DNA of 64,000 nt from Jilunia laotingensis (GTDB lineage: Bacteria; Bacteroidota; Bacteroidia; Bacteroidales; Bacteroidaceae), in assembly GCF_014385165.1 (NCBI RefSeq), contig NZ_JACRTF010000001.1:744001-808000 (forward strand), written 5' to 3'. Made by a program: the position numbers and the translations under genes. This document shows, piece after piece, positions 62,741-64,000 of the stretch (position 1 is its first letter; the number at the start of each line of letters is the position of its first letter). Under the pieces are notes generated by a model. The model saw only the letters and a program-made list of their open reading frames with translations, was not told the origin of the DNA and searched no databases.

Positions 62741-62773
62741 CAGGATTCAGATTTTATACCTGAATCCTGTTTT
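62741..62773 (+). terminator. Terminator of the alkaline phosphatase gene
   Basis: CAGGATTCAG (62741-62750) pairs with CTGAATCCTG (62760-62769) with a 9-base loop and TTTT after it. It is 119 bp past the stop, inside the 306-bp gap 62622-62927. Confidence 0.85.
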
Positions 62774-62834
62774 CATATATGGTGACCTTCATTATTAGTT
62801 TTCTCCAGTCGGGCTTATTTGTAAAAAATATGCC

Positions 62835-62885
62835 AATATATGTAATGCCCCGTAAGATATATTCTTACGGGGCATTACATATATT
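62835..62885. terminator. Perfect 23-bp hairpin between convergent genes
   Basis: 62835-62857 and 62863-62885 are exact reverse complements (loop TATAT), centre TGCCCCGTAAG / CTTACGGGGCA. It is 42 bp past the lpxH stop and the second hairpin after the phosphatase gene. Neither side has a T-tract, so it may block readthrough or exonucleases rather than terminate by itself. Confidence 0.8.
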
Positions 62886-62927
62886 AATATCACCTATCTC
62901 TTCTATATTTCTTCTTTCGCAATCCGG

Positions 62928-63692
62928 TCACAATTTCGTTTCCCCTTCCACATATTCCTCAAGAAACAGGTTTTCGCCATCGAAAACGGCATAAGAGAAG
63001 AAGTTAATCCAATCTCCGAGAATCAAGACACGGGCCGTCGCACTTAACATTAGGTCAAGTTCAATATGACGGTGCCCATAAATAAAGAAATTGATGTTCG
63101 GGTGATTCTTCAGATACTCTTTTGTATAGAGAACAAGATATTCCTTATTTTCACCCATGTAATCCGGTTCTTTACCATCGGCACGTTTCATACGGCTGTG
63201 CTTTGCCCATGTCAAACCAAGATCAACACTCCACCGGGGATGAAGATTAGAGAAAAGCGTCTGCAAAGTCTTACTGTGAAACATGCCACGCAAAAACTTG
63301 AACTTCTTATCGGGGTCTCCCAATCCATCACCATGTGCCAGATAGAACTCTTTCCCGTATATTTCGGTAGTCAATGGCTTACGGTGAATGATAACCCCAC
63401 ATTCCTTTGTTAAGTAATCGCCACACCATATATCATGGTTCCCGGTAAAGAAATGCACCTCCACTCCCATATCTGTCAATTCCGAAAGCTTTCCAAGGAA
63501 GCGGGTAAAGCCCTTGGGAACTACCAACTTAAATTCATACCAAAAATCAAACATATCGCCCAACAAATAGACAGCGGCAGCTTTGTGCTTAATACTATCG
63601 AGAAAATTCACCAGTCTTCGTTCCTGAGTACGCCCATGTTCAATAGCACGTGAGCCTAGATGGGCATCGGAAAGGAAATAGATGTTTTTCAT
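62928..63692 (-). CDS. lpxH: UDP-2,3-diacylglucosamine diphosphatase
   Basis: 254 residues, calcineurin-like metallophosphoesterase with all five blocks: LSDAHLG near the start, LLGDMFDFWYE, FTGNHDIW, LAHGDGLGD and FIYGHRHIE. It forms lipid X (2,3-diacylglucosamine 1-phosphate) in lipid A synthesis at the inner membrane. It starts 50 bp after the DUF59 gene on the same strand. Confidence 0.9.
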   Translation of the reverse strand: MKNIYFLSDAHLGSRAIEHGRTQERRLVNFLDSIKHKAAAVYLLGDMFDFWYEFKLVVPKGFTRFLGKLSELTDMGVEVHFFTGNHDIWCGDYLTKECGVIIHRKPLTTEIYGKEFYLAHGDGLGDPDKKFKFLRGMFHSKTLQTLFSNLHPRWSVDLGLTWAKHSRMKRADGKEPDYMGENKEYLVLYTKEYLKNHPNINFFIYGHRHIELDLMLSATARVLILGDWINFFSYAVFDGENLFLEEYVEGETKL

Positions 63693-63742
63693 TTCAATTA
63701 TGAATTAGTAATTACAAAATATCAAACGGAATGTTTCTTTTC

Positions 63743-64000
63743 TCACAGGAATCCCAGTTCCAATTTAGCTTCCTCGCTCATCATGTCTTTGTCCCATTCC
63801 GGCTCAAAGACCAGATTGATAGTGGAAGAAGTGACTCCTTCTACCGACTCTACCCTTTGCCGGACATCTTCCATGATAAAATCGGCCGCTGGACAGTTAG
63901 GAGCCGTCAACGTCATATCTATGGATACTTCAAAAGTATCGGAAACATCAATCTTATAGATAAGTCCCAGATCGTATATGTTCACCGGTATCTCCGGATC
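63743..64000 (-). CDS. DUF59/MIP18-like iron-sulfur assembly protein, N-terminus outside window
   Basis: 86 codons are visible and the frame stays open to the window edge. DPEIPVNIYDLGLIYKIDV is the start of the DUF59 core, followed by MTLTAPNCPAADFIMEDVRQRVESVEGV with the conserved Cys, and FEPEWDKDMMSEEAKLELGFL at the end. Members (SufT, PaaD, MIP18) help mature iron-sulfur proteins. The GTG at 63985 is inside the domain, so the true start lies beyond position 64000. Confidence 0.88.
   Translation of the reverse strand, partial: DPEIPVNIYDLGLIYKIDVSDTFEVSIDMTLTAPNCPAADFIMEDVRQRVESVEGVTSSTINLVFEPEWDKDMMSEEAKLELGFL

Overview
The window is chromosomal DNA of a Bacteroidota bacterium, almost certainly a Bacteroides species of the human-gut type. 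Evidence in the sequence: vegetative promoters of the TTTG-N19-21-TAnnTTTG form instead of -35/-10 boxes; no clear Shine-Dalgarno tracts; a succinylornithine-type carbamoyltransferase (Pro90); a gadB-glsA-channel-gadC locus; many Bacteroidales-restricted families (DUF4476, DUF6089, DUF6242, fimbrillin-like lipoproteins, CvfB, MBG-repeat secreted protein). Most of the window looks like stable housekeeping chromosome; no insertion sequence, phage, plasmid or CRISPR array was seen.

Layout. 1-5.75 kb is the edge of a surface-polysaccharide locus: a flippase, two glycosyltransferases and a three-gene module for a dTDP-3-amino-3,6-dideoxyhexose (ketoisomerase, FemAB/GNAT-like acyltransferase, aminotransferase). 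6.1-9.2 kb holds three small envelope genes and a CvfB-type RNA-binding protein. 9.4-12.8 kb has malate dehydrogenase and two exporters. 12.9-18.5 kb is the glutamate/glutamine acid-resistance and GABA locus. 18.6-20.3 kb has a PAS sensor kinase and tRNA-Phe and tRNA-Pro. 20.4-28.5 kb is argR-acyltransferase-argG-argC-argD-proC followed by a regulator and an acyl-CoA synthetase. 29.4-32.7 kb is one large secreted protein. 33-37.75 kb, on the minus strand, has tRNA-Gly/Leu and a prmC-recX-pyrE-SRPBCC-argH-lipoprotein cluster. 37.8-46.7 kb, on the plus strand, is ribD and an envelope biogenesis run (uppS, bamA, two Skp-like chaperones, murI). 46.8-49.5 kb is a TPR sensor kinase and a fimbrillin-like lipoprotein. 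50.5-55 kb is proB-proA-LD-transpeptidase-argF'. 55.6-60 kb, minus strand, is PASTA protein, RluA-type synthase, Ddl, acyltransferase and rhodanese. 60.1-64 kb has rpmH, efp, alkaline phosphatase, lpxH and a DUF59 gene.

How the genes work together. Two arginine/proline clusters 25 kb apart (argR-GNAT-argGCD-proC and proBA-ldt-argF') plus argH make most of the arginine pathway through N-succinylated intermediates and the whole proline pathway from glutamate. GadB, GlsA and GadC together turn glutamine and glutamate into exported GABA while consuming protons. UppS, BamA, Skp, MurI, Ddl and PASTA serve envelope growth.

The most unusual structure is not a gene. At least five intergenic regions carry short tandem arrays of four or five diverged units with nearly the same period (22 bp, once 23 bp), although the unit sequence differs from site to site; two arrays 44 kb apart share one unit family. 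Units often contain palindromes, and several neighbouring units can pair with each other. All lie beyond the 3' end of a gene. I do not recognise a described element with these properties. Other points of note are a channel whose filter reads TVGSN, a QdtA/FdtA-like isomerase with Asn in place of a catalytic His, a Rieske-like lipoprotein without the His ligands, and a perfect inverted repeat wrapped around the malate dehydrogenase promoter.
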